Source: Nonomuraea sediminis | Lineage (GTDB): Bacteria > Actinomycetota > Actinomycetes > Streptosporangiales > Streptosporangiaceae | NCBI RefSeq assembly: GCF_018531495.1 | Contig: NZ_JAHDTI010000001.1 | Coordinates: forward strand, 62,001-126,000 | Direction: 5' to 3' | DNA: 64,000 bases | Shown: positions 43,695 through 51,864 of the stretch, piece after piece | Layout: each line of letters opens with the position of its first letter | Position numbering within the stretch: position 1 is the stretch's first letter | Program-made: the position numbers and the translations under genes | Notes under the pieces: model-generated | The model's database searches: none | Told to the model about the DNA's origin: nothing | The model's input: only the letters and a program-made list of their open reading frames with translations

Positions 43695-43786
43695 GGCGGT
43701 GGCGGCGGCTCGCCGGACATGCGACGGAGCCGCACAGGTGCAAGCTAGGCTGAGCTCCTTCAGCACGAGGGTGGAGGGGGCGCCGG

Positions 43787-44812
43787 GTGGATCGGCTGGC
43801 CGCGCTGCGGGGGACGACCCCGCCAAGACCACACGATGCCCGGGCGATCGCGGCGCTGGCCGCCAACCCCGGCTGCACCCGGCGGGCGCTCATGGACGGG
43901 GCGGGCATCGACAAGTCGTCCACGGCCCGGCACCTGGGCTTCGCGCCGCCCTTCGGCCAGTCGCCTTTCGCGATCGCGCGAAGCAACGCCTTCGAGGCAC
44001 AGGTCAGGGGCTCGCTGGCGGAGCTGCTCGGATCCGTGCTCGGACTCGCCGACGTCGCCTACGAGGACCTGCGCGGCGCCTGCCCGCCCAGCGCGCACGA
44101 CCAGGACGACCCGCCCACGCTCTACGACCACCCCGGCCTGACGCTGCCGATCGCCGGGGAGTCGACGGCTCTGGAGCCGTCGGTGCCGGTGCTGTCGTAC
44201 GGCGGGCGGTGCCACGTCGTGGTGGTCAAGTCGTTCGCGGTGATCGACGGGCAGGCCGACCCCGCCGCCGTGGCGGCCGCGGCCAGGCAGGGCGCCGTCT
44301 ACGCGCTCGCGTTGCAGGCCTGCGACCTGCGGGTGGCCGACGACATGGTGCTCGTCTGCCCGGAGAACTTCGCCAACCGCCCCGTCGCGACGCTCGTGGA
44401 CGTGCGGCGGCAGCTCGCGGTGCTGCGGCGTCAGCTCGGCCGTATGGCGTCCCTCGACTCGCTGGCCGCCACGCTCCCGCCGGAGGTCACCTTCGACCTG
44501 CGGCCCGACGCCTCCGGCGAGCCCACCCGCCCGGCCGCGGACCTGGCGGCGGACCTCGGTCACGCCCCTGCCCGCTACGCGCCCGAGTGCCTGTCGACGT
44601 GCGACCTGTGCTACTTCTGCCGCGACGAGGCCCGCCAGGCCGGGGCCTCGGACCAGCTCGGCAGGCCCGTGCGCGACGCGCTCGGCGGCGTGGCCACGGT
44701 CGGTGAGGCCCTCGCGCTCGCCGACGGCACCCTGGACCCGGCGCCTGGCCAGGAGGAGATCGCCCGCCTGCTGCGCGAGGCCGCCCGCCTGCGCACGGAG
44801 TGCCTCACGTGA
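43787..44812 (+). CDS. PD-(D/E)XK-like (RecB/Cas4-type) protein with Cys cluster
   Basis: 341-residue protein, first of three overlapping genes. Residues 55-75 (GQSPFAIARSNAFEAQV) resemble the entry helix of RecB/Cas4-type nucleases. Residues 128-176 follow the nuclease core: acidic E130, a strand with K148 (RCHVVVVKSFAVIDG) and the helix ARQGAVYALAL with Q168. In the usual D/E-x-K triad the acidic position here is a Val, so catalysis is uncertain. C268, C272, C275 and C278 form a CxxxCxxCxxC cluster typical of iron-sulfur binding in Cas4/AddB-like proteins. GGAGGGGG precedes the GTG. Family name not certain. Confidence 0.6.
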   Translation: MDRLAALRGTTPPRPHDARAIAALAANPGCTRRALMDGAGIDKSSTARHLGFAPPFGQSPFAIARSNAFEAQVRGSLAELLGSVLGLADVAYEDLRGACPPSAHDQDDPPTLYDHPGLTLPIAGESTALEPSVPVLSYGGRCHVVVVKSFAVIDGQADPAAVAAAARQGAVYALALQACDLRVADDMVLVCPENFANRPVATLVDVRRQLAVLRRQLGRMASLDSLAATLPPEVTFDLRPDASGEPTRPAADLAADLGHAPARYAPECLSTCDLCYFCRDEARQAGASDQLGRPVRDALGGVATVGEALALADGTLDPAPGQEEIARLLREAARLRTECLT

Positions 44813-46224
44813 GCGTGCTGGCGGCGCTGGCGCGGTTGCGGGCCATGGCGGCGGGGATCGGGCAGCCGCTGGTGACCGTACGGCACTGTCATGTGGCGGC
44901 GCGGCCGCTGGTGTTCGTGCCGCTGAAGCTGTCCGGCGAGGCCGCCGCGCCGCTCGGCGCCATGGTGGGCACCGACAGGGACGACCCGCGGCTGCTCGTC
45001 GTGCCGCAGCCGCGCAACCGGGACCACCGGTTCGGGTGGGCCGCCGAGCTGGCCGAGATCGTCGTGCCGTACGTCGAGGGGTTCGCGAAGGACACCGAGA
45101 CCGTCGAGCGGAAGAACGCCGACCCGTACGAGCGGGCGCTGGACGCGCCGCAGCTGGTGCTGCCGAACCGGGCGGGCGTCGCGTTCACCGCGCTGCTCGG
45201 CCGCTCGACGCGCTTCCGCAGGCCCGACGGGCCCTACCCGGTGGATCCGCGGGTGCCGGTGCTGGGCAGGTGGCTGACATACTTCGCCGAGCGGGCCGCC
45301 TACCCGGGCTCGTCGCTCACGCTGGCCGTGACCGAGGAGCTGTCACGCCACTGGGCGACCGGCCAGAGCGCGCTCGAGGACGCCAACCTGGCCGCGCTGC
45401 TCGCCTGGATCACCACCGGCCCCGACCCCGGCGCCGAGGACCCGGCGATCTGGCCGCCCGCGGGACCGGCCACCGACCCCGGGTTCGACGCCCGCGTGCT
45501 GGCCCCGGCGATCGACGGCCAGGACGAGGCCAGGATCGCCGCCGCGCTCAGCACCCAGCTCGAGCCCACCTGGCGCCTGGTCTGGCAGGCGCTCGACCTG
45601 CTGCGGGACCTGACGCCCGGCGCGAGCGTGGCGCAGCGCTGGGAGCACGACCGCGCCTCGTTCAGCGGCATGGCCGCCCAGCTGGCCGAGGGCGCTCCCC
45701 CGCAGGCCCGGCGCGACGGCGCGGTCGCCGCCGCCGCCCGGCTGGCCCGCATGGAGCGCGCCCAGGCCGGCTACGACGTCCAGCGCGCCTACGACGACCC
45801 GCTCGTCATGGCCGAGTACCGGCTGTCCGGCGAGGCGTTCGCGGGCGAGGTGGTCTCCTGCGACCCGGCCAACGCCGAGGGCCGCAAGCTGCGCCCGCTG
45901 GTCGTGATCAAAACCGACGATCCGGTACGGCTGGCGCCGGGCGCCTCCCTCGGCACACCGCAGCGGCGCGGCCAGGGAGCCCAGCTCGTCTCGGCCGAGG
46001 ACGGCCTGGTGACCGTGAAGATCGTGAAGGGCATGGGCCGCGGCAAGACGGCGGCACCCGGCTCCGTTCCTGAGGCCGGCGAGCGGGTCTGCTACACGAG
46101 CCTGACCGACGACTTCCAGGGCTCCCCCGCGCTGCCGGAGGCCGAGCTCACCCCGTGGACCCACGGCGGTCCCCCGCCGGCGTACGAGCCCAGCGACGCG
46201 GACGCCAGGGAGGACTGGTCGTGA
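44809..46224 (+). CDS. Uncharacterised protein of nuclease/helicase operon
   Basis: 471-residue protein without signal peptide or membrane helix and without a domain I recognise. Early strands RHCHVAARPLVFVPLKLSGE and PLGAMVGTDRDDPRLLVVPQ are followed by a helical middle (LTLAVTEELSRHWATGQSAL) and an OB-like beta region near the end (LRPLVVIKTDDPVRLAPGAS; VTVKIVKGMGRGKTAAPG; ERVCYTSLTDD). The GTG start overlaps the preceding stop, and its stop overlaps the helicase start, so the three proteins are probably made in fixed ratio and may form a complex. Confidence 0.75.
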   Translation: MSVLAALARLRAMAAGIGQPLVTVRHCHVAARPLVFVPLKLSGEAAAPLGAMVGTDRDDPRLLVVPQPRNRDHRFGWAAELAEIVVPYVEGFAKDTETVERKNADPYERALDAPQLVLPNRAGVAFTALLGRSTRFRRPDGPYPVDPRVPVLGRWLTYFAERAAYPGSSLTLAVTEELSRHWATGQSALEDANLAALLAWITTGPDPGAEDPAIWPPAGPATDPGFDARVLAPAIDGQDEARIAAALSTQLEPTWRLVWQALDLLRDLTPGASVAQRWEHDRASFSGMAAQLAEGAPPQARRDGAVAAAARLARMERAQAGYDVQRAYDDPLVMAEYRLSGEAFAGEVVSCDPANAEGRKLRPLVVIKTDDPVRLAPGASLGTPQRRGQGAQLVSAEDGLVTVKIVKGMGRGKTAAPGSVPEAGERVCYTSLTDDFQGSPALPEAELTPWTHGGPPPAYEPSDADAREDWS

Positions 46225-47492
46225 CGCCCGAAGAGGTGATCCAGGCGGTCCTGGACGACCTGCCGCGGCATCGCGGGGTGGTGGTCGACTCCCCTCCGGG
46301 CGCGGGCAAGTCGACGCTGGTCGTGCGGGCGGCCGCGCACCTGGCAGCGACCGGCGAGCCACTGATGATCGTGGCGCAGACGAACGAGCAGGTCGACGAC
46401 CTGGTCGTGCGGATCGTGGACAAGCACCCCCACCTCACCGTGGGACGGCTGTCGGCGAGCGGGTACGAGGCGCCGCAGCGGCTGCTCGACCTGCCGGGCG
46501 TGACGATCGGCAGCCGCGTGCAGGACCTGGGCGAGCAGGACGTCGTCATCGCCACGTCCGACAAGTGGGCCTGGGTGGCCGATCGCCGCTGGCCGTGGGC
46601 GATCGTGGACGAGGCCTACCAGATGCGCTCGGACAAGCTGCTGCGCATCGCCGGCCTGTTCGAGCGGGCCCTGTTCGTCGGCGATCCCGGCCAGCTCGAC
46701 CCGTTCTCGATCGTGGAGGGCGGGCGCTGGTCGGGGCTGTCGTGGGATCCGCTGCAGAGCGCCGTCTCGGTGCTGCTGCGGCACAACCCCGACCTGCCGG
46801 TGCACCGGCTGCCGGTGTCATGGCGGCTGCCCGCCTCCGCGGCCCCGGTCGTCTCGCGCGCCTTCTACCCGTTCACCGGCTTCCGCTCGGGGACCGGGCC
46901 CGGCGATCGGAGCCTGGAACTGGCCGGGGCGGGCGACGGGAGCGTGCACGACCGGGCGCTCGAGGAGGCGGCGCGTTCCGGGTGGGCGCTGCTAGAACTG
47001 CCCGAACGGCACACGGTCCGCACCGACGCGGAAGCCGTGCAGGCCGTGGCGCTGCTCGGTGAGAGGCTGCTGCGGCGCGGCGCCGTGGCGACTTCGGAGC
47101 AGGGCGAGCGGCCCGTCACCGCGGACCGGATCGCGGTGGGCGCGGCGCACCGCGACCAGGTGGCGGCGATCCGCGCGGCCGGGCTGCCGCCCGAGATCAC
47201 CGTGGACACGGCCAACCGGCTGCAGGGCCGGGAGTACGACGTGACGATCGTGCTCCACCCGCTCTCGGGCCGCAGGGACGCCACGGCCTTCCACTTGGAG
47301 TCGGGGCGGCTGTGCGTGCTGGCGTCCCGGCACCGGCACGCCTGCGTGGTGGTCGCCAGAGCCGGCATCGCCGAACTCCTCGACGCCCACCCCTCGGCCG
47401 AGCCGGTGTCGCTCGGGGTGCCGATCAAGTTCCCCGACGGCTGGGAGGCCAACCAGTCCATCCTCGCCCACCTGTCGGCCCACCGCGTCTAG
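46221..47492 (+). CDS. SF1 (UPF1/DNA2-like) helicase-type ATPase
   Basis: 423-residue P-loop NTPase. Walker A is DSPPGAGKST (residues 23-32), Walker B is WAIVDEAYQM with Asp130-Glu131, motif III is VGDPGQLDP (153-161), motif V is NRLQGREYDV (332-341) and a motif VI-like RLCVLASRHRHACVVVAR lies at 363-380. Motif IV is in VSWRLP. It belongs to superfamily 1 and is compact, with no large insertions. Coupled to the two preceding genes; likely a nucleic-acid translocase working with the nuclease-like protein. Confidence 0.8.
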   Translation: MTPEEVIQAVLDDLPRHRGVVVDSPPGAGKSTLVVRAAAHLAATGEPLMIVAQTNEQVDDLVVRIVDKHPHLTVGRLSASGYEAPQRLLDLPGVTIGSRVQDLGEQDVVIATSDKWAWVADRRWPWAIVDEAYQMRSDKLLRIAGLFERALFVGDPGQLDPFSIVEGGRWSGLSWDPLQSAVSVLLRHNPDLPVHRLPVSWRLPASAAPVVSRAFYPFTGFRSGTGPGDRSLELAGAGDGSVHDRALEEAARSGWALLELPERHTVRTDAEAVQAVALLGERLLRRGAVATSEQGERPVTADRIAVGAAHRDQVAAIRAAGLPPEITVDTANRLQGREYDVTIVLHPLSGRRDATAFHLESGRLCVLASRHRHACVVVARAGIAELLDAHPSAEPVSLGVPIKFPDGWEANQSILAHLSAHRV

Positions 47493-48430
47493 AGGCGGCG
47501 GCGCCAGACGTCGATCACCAGGACCGGGCGCATCCCCGCCGAGGTGTACAGGCCGAGGGCCGGGGTGGTGTTGTTGGAGTCGACGTGCAGGATCGTGCCC
47601 TTCCTGCCGCGGGCCGCGTCCTGGGCGAAGGCGTGGCGCAGCAGGAAGCGGCCGAGCCCGTGCCCGCGGAACTCCGGCCGTACGGCGAGCGTGGCCACGT
47701 AGCCGCAGTTCTCGTCGGGCAGGAACATGTTCGTGCACTGCACCATCGCCGCCGGCTCGCCGTCGACGCGGGCCAGGGTGAGCTGGGACCAGTCGTTGAC
47801 GCTCTGCGCCTGCCTGCGCTCGTACCAGTGGTCGTAGTCGACCTTCACGAACCCGAAGTGCTCGGCGAAGCCCTCCTGGTGCACGGCGTGCGCCTCGCGC
47901 CTGACCTCGTCGGTCTCGCCCGTGTGCAGGCTCACCCCCGGCGGTGGCGCGGGTGCCTCGACCGGGCCGTCGAAGTCGACGCGCATCCGGTGGAAGTTGG
48001 TGGCGGCCTCGAACCCGTGCTCGGCGGCGGTGGCCCGCTTGCCGTCGTCGTCGCGGTAGATGCCGATGTCGGCCGTGGCGTGCGCGTGTCCCGCCTCGGC
48101 GGCCAGCTCCTTGGCGCGTTCCAGCGCCAGCCGCCACAGCTCGTCCTTCACCCCGTCGACGCCCGGCCGGACGATGACCTCGACGTCGACGTTCTCGCTG
48201 TCACCCTTGCGGAAGGCCCAGGCCCAGCCCACCAGCCGGCCGTCCGGTTCGTGCCAGAGCCAGGCGTCCTTGTCCAGGTCGAATCCCGGCTCGACCAGCT
48301 CGTCCGCCACGTCCTGCGGGGTCATGTCGGGCGCGCCGATGACCGAGGTGTCATAGGCCGAGATGAGCTCGTAGATGGCGGCGGCGTCCTCGGCCCGCGG
48401 CCGGCTGATCCCTTGATGCATGCCAGGCAT
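47489..48430 (-). CDS. Tandem GNAT-family N-acetyltransferase
   Basis: 313-residue protein with two GNAT-like modules. The C-terminal module is clear: CGYVATLAVRPEFRGHGLGR followed by FLLRHAFAQDA is the acetyl-CoA-binding motif A, and NNTTPALGLYTSAGMRPVLV is motif B. The N-terminal half (EDAAAIYELISAYDTSVIG; ATADIGIYRDDDGKRATA) is degenerate, as in mycothiol-synthase-like proteins. Substrate unknown. The start is ATG at 48430 or 48421; neither has a strong ribosome site. The 3' end overlaps the helicase gene by 4 bp. Confidence 0.82.
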   Translation of the reverse strand: MPGMHQGISRPRAEDAAAIYELISAYDTSVIGAPDMTPQDVADELVEPGFDLDKDAWLWHEPDGRLVGWAWAFRKGDSENVDVEVIVRPGVDGVKDELWRLALERAKELAAEAGHAHATADIGIYRDDDGKRATAAEHGFEAATNFHRMRVDFDGPVEAPAPPPGVSLHTGETDEVRREAHAVHQEGFAEHFGFVKVDYDHWYERRQAQSVNDWSQLTLARVDGEPAAMVQCTNMFLPDENCGYVATLAVRPEFRGHGLGRFLLRHAFAQDAARGRKGTILHVDSNNTTPALGLYTSAGMRPVLVIDVWRRRL

Positions 48431-48570
48431 TCTGCACGCCCACCGCCCTCCGAAGCACCGCATTTTTCGCGTCCCGCCTTCTTCGTGACGGCGGGTCATG
48501 CGCATCGCCGGAGGAGCGTCTCCCTGGACGGGGCCCGGCCGGAGTGCGGCGGGTGGCGGTGGGCGTGGCT

Positions 48571-48606
48571 TCGCCGTACAAGAGCCCTGAGGTTCTTGTA
48601 CGGCGA
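48571..48606. terminator. 13-bp hairpin terminator
   Basis: TCGCCGTACAAGA (48571-48583) pairs with TCTTGTACGGCGA (48594-48606), extendable by a G-U and two G-C pairs to a CTGA tetraloop. It lies 7 bp after the stop of the leftward MFS gene. The same TTGTACGGCG core occurs elsewhere in the window. Confidence 0.65.
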
Positions 48607-48612
48607 GCAACG

Positions 48613-50175
48613 TCAGGTGGCGGCGACGGCTTCCTTGGAGGCGTCGACCGTGGCGGCGCCGCGCAGCGGGATCTCCTTGATGAACACCGCCAGCACCGGC
48701 ACGACCACCGCGAACAGGATCGCCCAGCCGAACACCCCCGAGATGGAGGTGGCCAGCGACTCCAGGATGCCGGTGCGGACCTGCGGCTGCAGGTGCGCCA
48801 GCGCGGCCGGGTCGAGGCGGCCGCCACTCTTGGTCATCTGCGCGGCGGCCTGCGGGCCGAATCTGTCGGTCATCTCCGACAGCAGGTGGTTGTTGAAGAT
48901 CGCCCCGAACAGCGAGACGCCGAACGAGCCGCCGATGGAGCGGAAGAACGTGCTCGCGCTGCTGGCCACGCCGAGGTCGCGCTGCTCGACGCTGTTCTGC
49001 GCGATCAGCATCGTGGTCTGCATGAGGAAGCCCATGCCCAGGCCGAGCACGGCGATGAAGACGCCGGTCTGCCAGCTGGGCGTGTTGACGTCCATCATCG
49101 ACAGCAGCCACATGGCCACCGCCATGCCGACGCCGCCGATCACCGGGAAGATCTTGTACTTGCCCGTCGAGGTGATCACCTTGCCGACGAACAGCGAGAC
49201 CACCATGGCCGAGGCCATCATCGGCAGCAGGAGCAGGCCGGAGTTCGTGGCCGAGGCGCCCTGCACGGTCTGCTGGAACAGCGGCAGGAAGTTCATCGCG
49301 CCGAACATCGCGAAGCCGAGCAGGAAGCCGACCGCGGAGATCAGGGTGAAGTTGCGGTTGCGGAACAGCTGCAGCGGCATGATCGGCTCTTCGGCGGAAC
49401 GCTCGAAGTAGATGAACGCGGCCAGGAACACCACGGCGACCGCGACCAGCGTCAGGATCTGCCAGGAGCCCCAGGCGTACTCGTTGCCGCCCCAGGTGGT
49501 GATCAGGACCATCGCGGTGATGCTGACCGACAGCAGGATCGCGCCCACCCAGTCGATGCGCACCTTGTTGGTGAGTTTGGGCAGCTTGAGCTGGAGTGCG
49601 ATCAGGGCCAGGGCGACGAAGCCGACGGGCAGGTTCACGTAGAAGGCCCAGCGCCAGTTGAGGTTGTCGGTGATGAAACCGCCCACCAGCGGGCCGGCGA
49701 TCATCGCCAGCGACATGACGCCGGCCATGATGCCCTGGTACTGCCCGCGCTCGCGGGGCGGGACCAGGTCGCCGATGATGGCCATGACGTTGACCATCAG
49801 GCCGCCGGCGCCCAGGCCCTGCAGCGCACGGAAGCCGATCAGCTCGGCCATGCCGTCGGCGGGGCCGCCGAGCATGCTGGAGCCGGCCATGCCGCAGAGC
49901 ATGGAGCCGACCATGAAGATCACGATGGATGTGATGAAGATCGTCTTACGGCCGTAGAGGTCGCCGATCTTGCCCCAGATGGGCGTGGAGACGGTCGTGC
50001 CCAGCACATAGGCGGTGACGACCCAGGACAGATGGGTGAGGCCACCCAGTTCGCCCACGATCCGGGGCATCGCCGTACCGACGATCATGTTGTCGAGCAT
50101 CGCCAGAACCATGGCGAGCATCAGCCCCGGAAGGACGACCATGACCTCCCGTCGTCGTCCAGCAACCTCTGCCAC
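48613..50175 (-). CDS. MFS multidrug exporter, DHA2 (EmrB/QacA) family
   Basis: 520-residue proton-driven exporter with about 14 helices. Motif D1-like LAMLDNMIVGTAMPRIVGEL in TM1, motif A GKIGDLYGRKTIF, motif B RALQGLGAGGLM and motif C MAGVMSLAMIAGPLVGGFIT are intact, as in EmrB/QacA. The GTG at 50175 has AGGGGG 7 nt upstream; a GTG at 50181 is too close. Divergent from a TetR repressor with two operators between them, the classic drug-efflux arrangement. Confidence 0.93.
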   Translation of the reverse strand: MAEVAGRRREVMVVLPGLMLAMVLAMLDNMIVGTAMPRIVGELGGLTHLSWVVTAYVLGTTVSTPIWGKIGDLYGRKTIFITSIVIFMVGSMLCGMAGSSMLGGPADGMAELIGFRALQGLGAGGLMVNVMAIIGDLVPPRERGQYQGIMAGVMSLAMIAGPLVGGFITDNLNWRWAFYVNLPVGFVALALIALQLKLPKLTNKVRIDWVGAILLSVSITAMVLITTWGGNEYAWGSWQILTLVAVAVVFLAAFIYFERSAEEPIMPLQLFRNRNFTLISAVGFLLGFAMFGAMNFLPLFQQTVQGASATNSGLLLLPMMASAMVVSLFVGKVITSTGKYKIFPVIGGVGMAVAMWLLSMMDVNTPSWQTGVFIAVLGLGMGFLMQTTMLIAQNSVEQRDLGVASSASTFFRSIGGSFGVSLFGAIFNNHLLSEMTDRFGPQAAAQMTKSGGRLDPAALAHLQPQVRTGILESLATSISGVFGWAILFAVVVPVLAVFIKEIPLRGAATVDASKEAVAAT

Positions 50176-50205
50176 CGACACACCCCCTGAGTTCGATCTT
50201 GCTTA

Positions 50206-50221
50206 CTTGCCGACCGGCAAG
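50206..50221. promoter_or_regulatory. TetR operator O1
   Basis: CTTGCCG-AC-CGGCAAG, perfect 16-nt inverted repeat, between the exporter start and the TetR gene. Its half-site matches that of O2. Confidence 0.7.
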
Positions 50222-50243
50222 CTTAGAATAAGCTAGATTCTGT

Positions 50244-50261
50244 ACTTGCCGGCCGTCAAGT
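50244..50261. promoter_or_regulatory. TetR operator O2
   Basis: ACTTGCCG-GC-CGTCAAGT, one mismatch in the arms, 38 bp from O1 centre to centre. It lies just upstream of the AAGG ribosome site of the TetR gene, fitting autorepression. TAGATT (50234-50239) between the operators may be the -10 of the TetR promoter. Confidence 0.7.
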
Positions 50262-50275
50262 CGAAAAGGTGCACA

Positions 50276-50821
50276 TTGCGGGAAGACACCCGGACTCGGA
50301 TCCAGGAGATCGCCCTCAGGCTGTTCATCGAACAGGGTTATGAGGCGACCTCCTTGCGCGAGATCGCCGAGGAGCTCGGCGTGACGAAGGCCGCACTCTA
50401 TTACCACTTCAAGACAAAGGACGACATCGTCGCCAGCCTGGTGGAGCAGCGGCAGCAGCAGCTCGAGGAGTTGCTGGCCTGGCTGAAGACCCAGCCCAAG
50501 ACGCCGGAGACCCGTCGCGAGCTCGTGCACCGCTACGCCGACACCATGCTGGGCTCCAGCCACCACAAGGTCGCCCACTTCCTCGAGCGCAACCAGACGG
50601 CCCTGCGCGACCATCCCACGCTGACGCGCATCCGCGAGGTCATGCTGGAGATGGTCCGTGAGCTGAGCTCCGGCGACGACGCGCTGGAGGTACGGCTGGC
50701 GCGGACGATGGCACTGTTCTCGCTGCACGCCAGCAAGTGGTTCACCCTGGACGAGGGGCTCGACGAGCGCGAGGTCAACGAGGCCGCGGTGAAGGTCGCC
50801 CTGCGCTTCATCGAGCCCTGA
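50276..50821 (+). CDS. TetR-family regulator of the divergent exporter
   Basis: 181-residue repressor: N-terminal helix IQEIALRLFIEQGYEATSLR, then the helix-turn-helix EIAEELGVTKAALYYHFKTK. The C-terminal ligand domain is of the type found in multidrug-sensing TetR proteins. Best start is TTG at 50276 with AAGG 6 nt upstream; the earlier TTG at 50246 lies inside operator O2. It probably represses itself and the exporter until an exporter substrate binds. Confidence 0.88.
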   Translation: MREDTRTRIQEIALRLFIEQGYEATSLREIAEELGVTKAALYYHFKTKDDIVASLVEQRQQQLEELLAWLKTQPKTPETRRELVHRYADTMLGSSHHKVAHFLERNQTALRDHPTLTRIREVMLEMVRELSSGDDALEVRLARTMALFSLHASKWFTLDEGLDEREVNEAAVKVALRFIEP

Positions 50822-50853
50822 TTGAAGCCTCCCGTCGCGGGCAGGTGCTCTCC

Positions 50854-51249
50854 ATGGAGGCCACGATCGCTCTGCGACTGCCCAGGGACGCGGCCAGCGT
50901 GCCGCTGGTACGGCGGGTGCTCGACGGCACCCTGCGCTCGCTGGACGTCGACCCCCGGATCCGCGACGACATCGAACTGATGCTGACCGAGGCGTGCTCG
51001 AACGTGATCAAGCACGCCGGCACCAGTGACGAGTACGTGGTGAGCGCGGCCCTCCACGACGACCTGTGCGTGATCAGGGTGGTGGATGCCGGGGGCGGCT
51101 TCGACCCGTACGCGATGCGCAGAGCCGGACTCGGCGCCGAGCACGGCCGCGGGCTGCAGATCATGCGGGCGCTGGCCGACGACGTGCGCTTCGACCATCG
51201 CAGGGAGCACGGGGTCGTGGTGTGCCTGGAGAAGCGGCTGCGCCCCTAG
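50854..51249 (+). CDS. RsbW-like ATP-binding (anti-sigma-type) protein
   Basis: 131-residue single GHKL ATPase domain: N box LMLTEACSNVIKHAG, G1 box RVVDAGGGFDP and G2 box GLGAEHGRGLQIMRAL. Such stand-alone domains act as anti-sigma-factor/serine kinases, usually paired with an anti-anti-sigma protein that is not encoded nearby. The ATG follows AGGTG at 8 nt. Located 32 bp after the TetR gene and perhaps co-transcribed with it. Confidence 0.88.
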   Translation: MEATIALRLPRDAASVPLVRRVLDGTLRSLDVDPRIRDDIELMLTEACSNVIKHAGTSDEYVVSAALHDDLCVIRVVDAGGGFDPYAMRRAGLGAEHGRGLQIMRALADDVRFDHRREHGVVVCLEKRLRP

Positions 51250-51258
51250 CCGGACCCG

Positions 51259-51300
51259 TTGACAATGCGCCGCTTACTTATATGATTCAGATACTGAATC
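51259..51300 (+). promoter_or_regulatory. Consensus-like promoter with overlapping palindrome
   Basis: -35 TTGACA (51259-51264), 16-bp spacer, -10 TATGAT (51281-51286). A perfect GATTCAG-ATA-CTGAATC inverted repeat (51284-51300) overlaps the -10 and transcription start, a good repressor site for the isochorismatase-like gene at 51325. Confidence 0.7.
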
Positions 51301-51324
51301 GTTCTTTGAAGAAACGGAACCCTC

Positions 51325-51864
51325 ATGCTCGACTCGCGCACCGTCCAGATCGTCCTCGGCGACCTCCAGTCCGGCATCGCCGAGGCCAGCCGTACCAACC
51401 CGCCGGCGGCGCTGCGGCGCTCGGTGGGCGTGCTGGCCACCGTCGCGGGCGTGCTGGAGATCCCGATCACGGTCTCCCTCGCGCCCGGTTCAGGGGTGAT
51501 CGAGGAGATCCCGGCCGACGTGCCCGTCCTGGTCCGCACGGGGCCCTGCGTCTGGGACGACGAGGCCGCCCGCAAGGTCATCACGGCGGCCGAGCGGCCC
51601 GTCATCGCCCTGGCGGGCGTCACGTCGGAGATCGTCGTGCTCAGGACCGCGATCGACGCGCTGGCGGCGGGATACGCGGTGCACGTGCTGGTCGACGCCT
51701 GCGGCGGGCTCACGGACCGCACCGAGGCGGCCGCCTTCCGGCAGATCGAGGCGGCGGGCGGCATCGTCACCTCGGTGGCCGGCTTCGCGTCCGACATGGT
51801 CAGGAACTTCACCACGCCGAAGGGGCGGGAGATCATCACCGCTCTGCACGGGTTGGCCGCCTGA
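51325..51864 (+). CDS. Isochorismatase/cysteine-hydrolase-fold protein lacking the Cys
   Basis: 179-residue protein with the YcaC/isochorismatase fold: strand VQIVLGDLQSGIAEAS carries the catalytic-type Asp, and GYAVHVLVDACGGLTDRTEA is the usual second half. The nucleophile elbow, normally G-x-x-T-x-x-C-V, reads AGVTSEIVVLRTA, with Val in place of Cys. The fold is otherwise complete, so this is either a non-catalytic member or uses other chemistry. Preceded by a strong promoter with a palindromic operator. Confidence 0.8.
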   Translation: MLDSRTVQIVLGDLQSGIAEASRTNPPAALRRSVGVLATVAGVLEIPITVSLAPGSGVIEEIPADVPVLVRTGPCVWDDEAARKVITAAERPVIALAGVTSEIVVLRTAIDALAAGYAVHVLVDACGGLTDRTEAAAFRQIEAAGGIVTSVAGFASDMVRNFTTPKGREIITALHGLAA

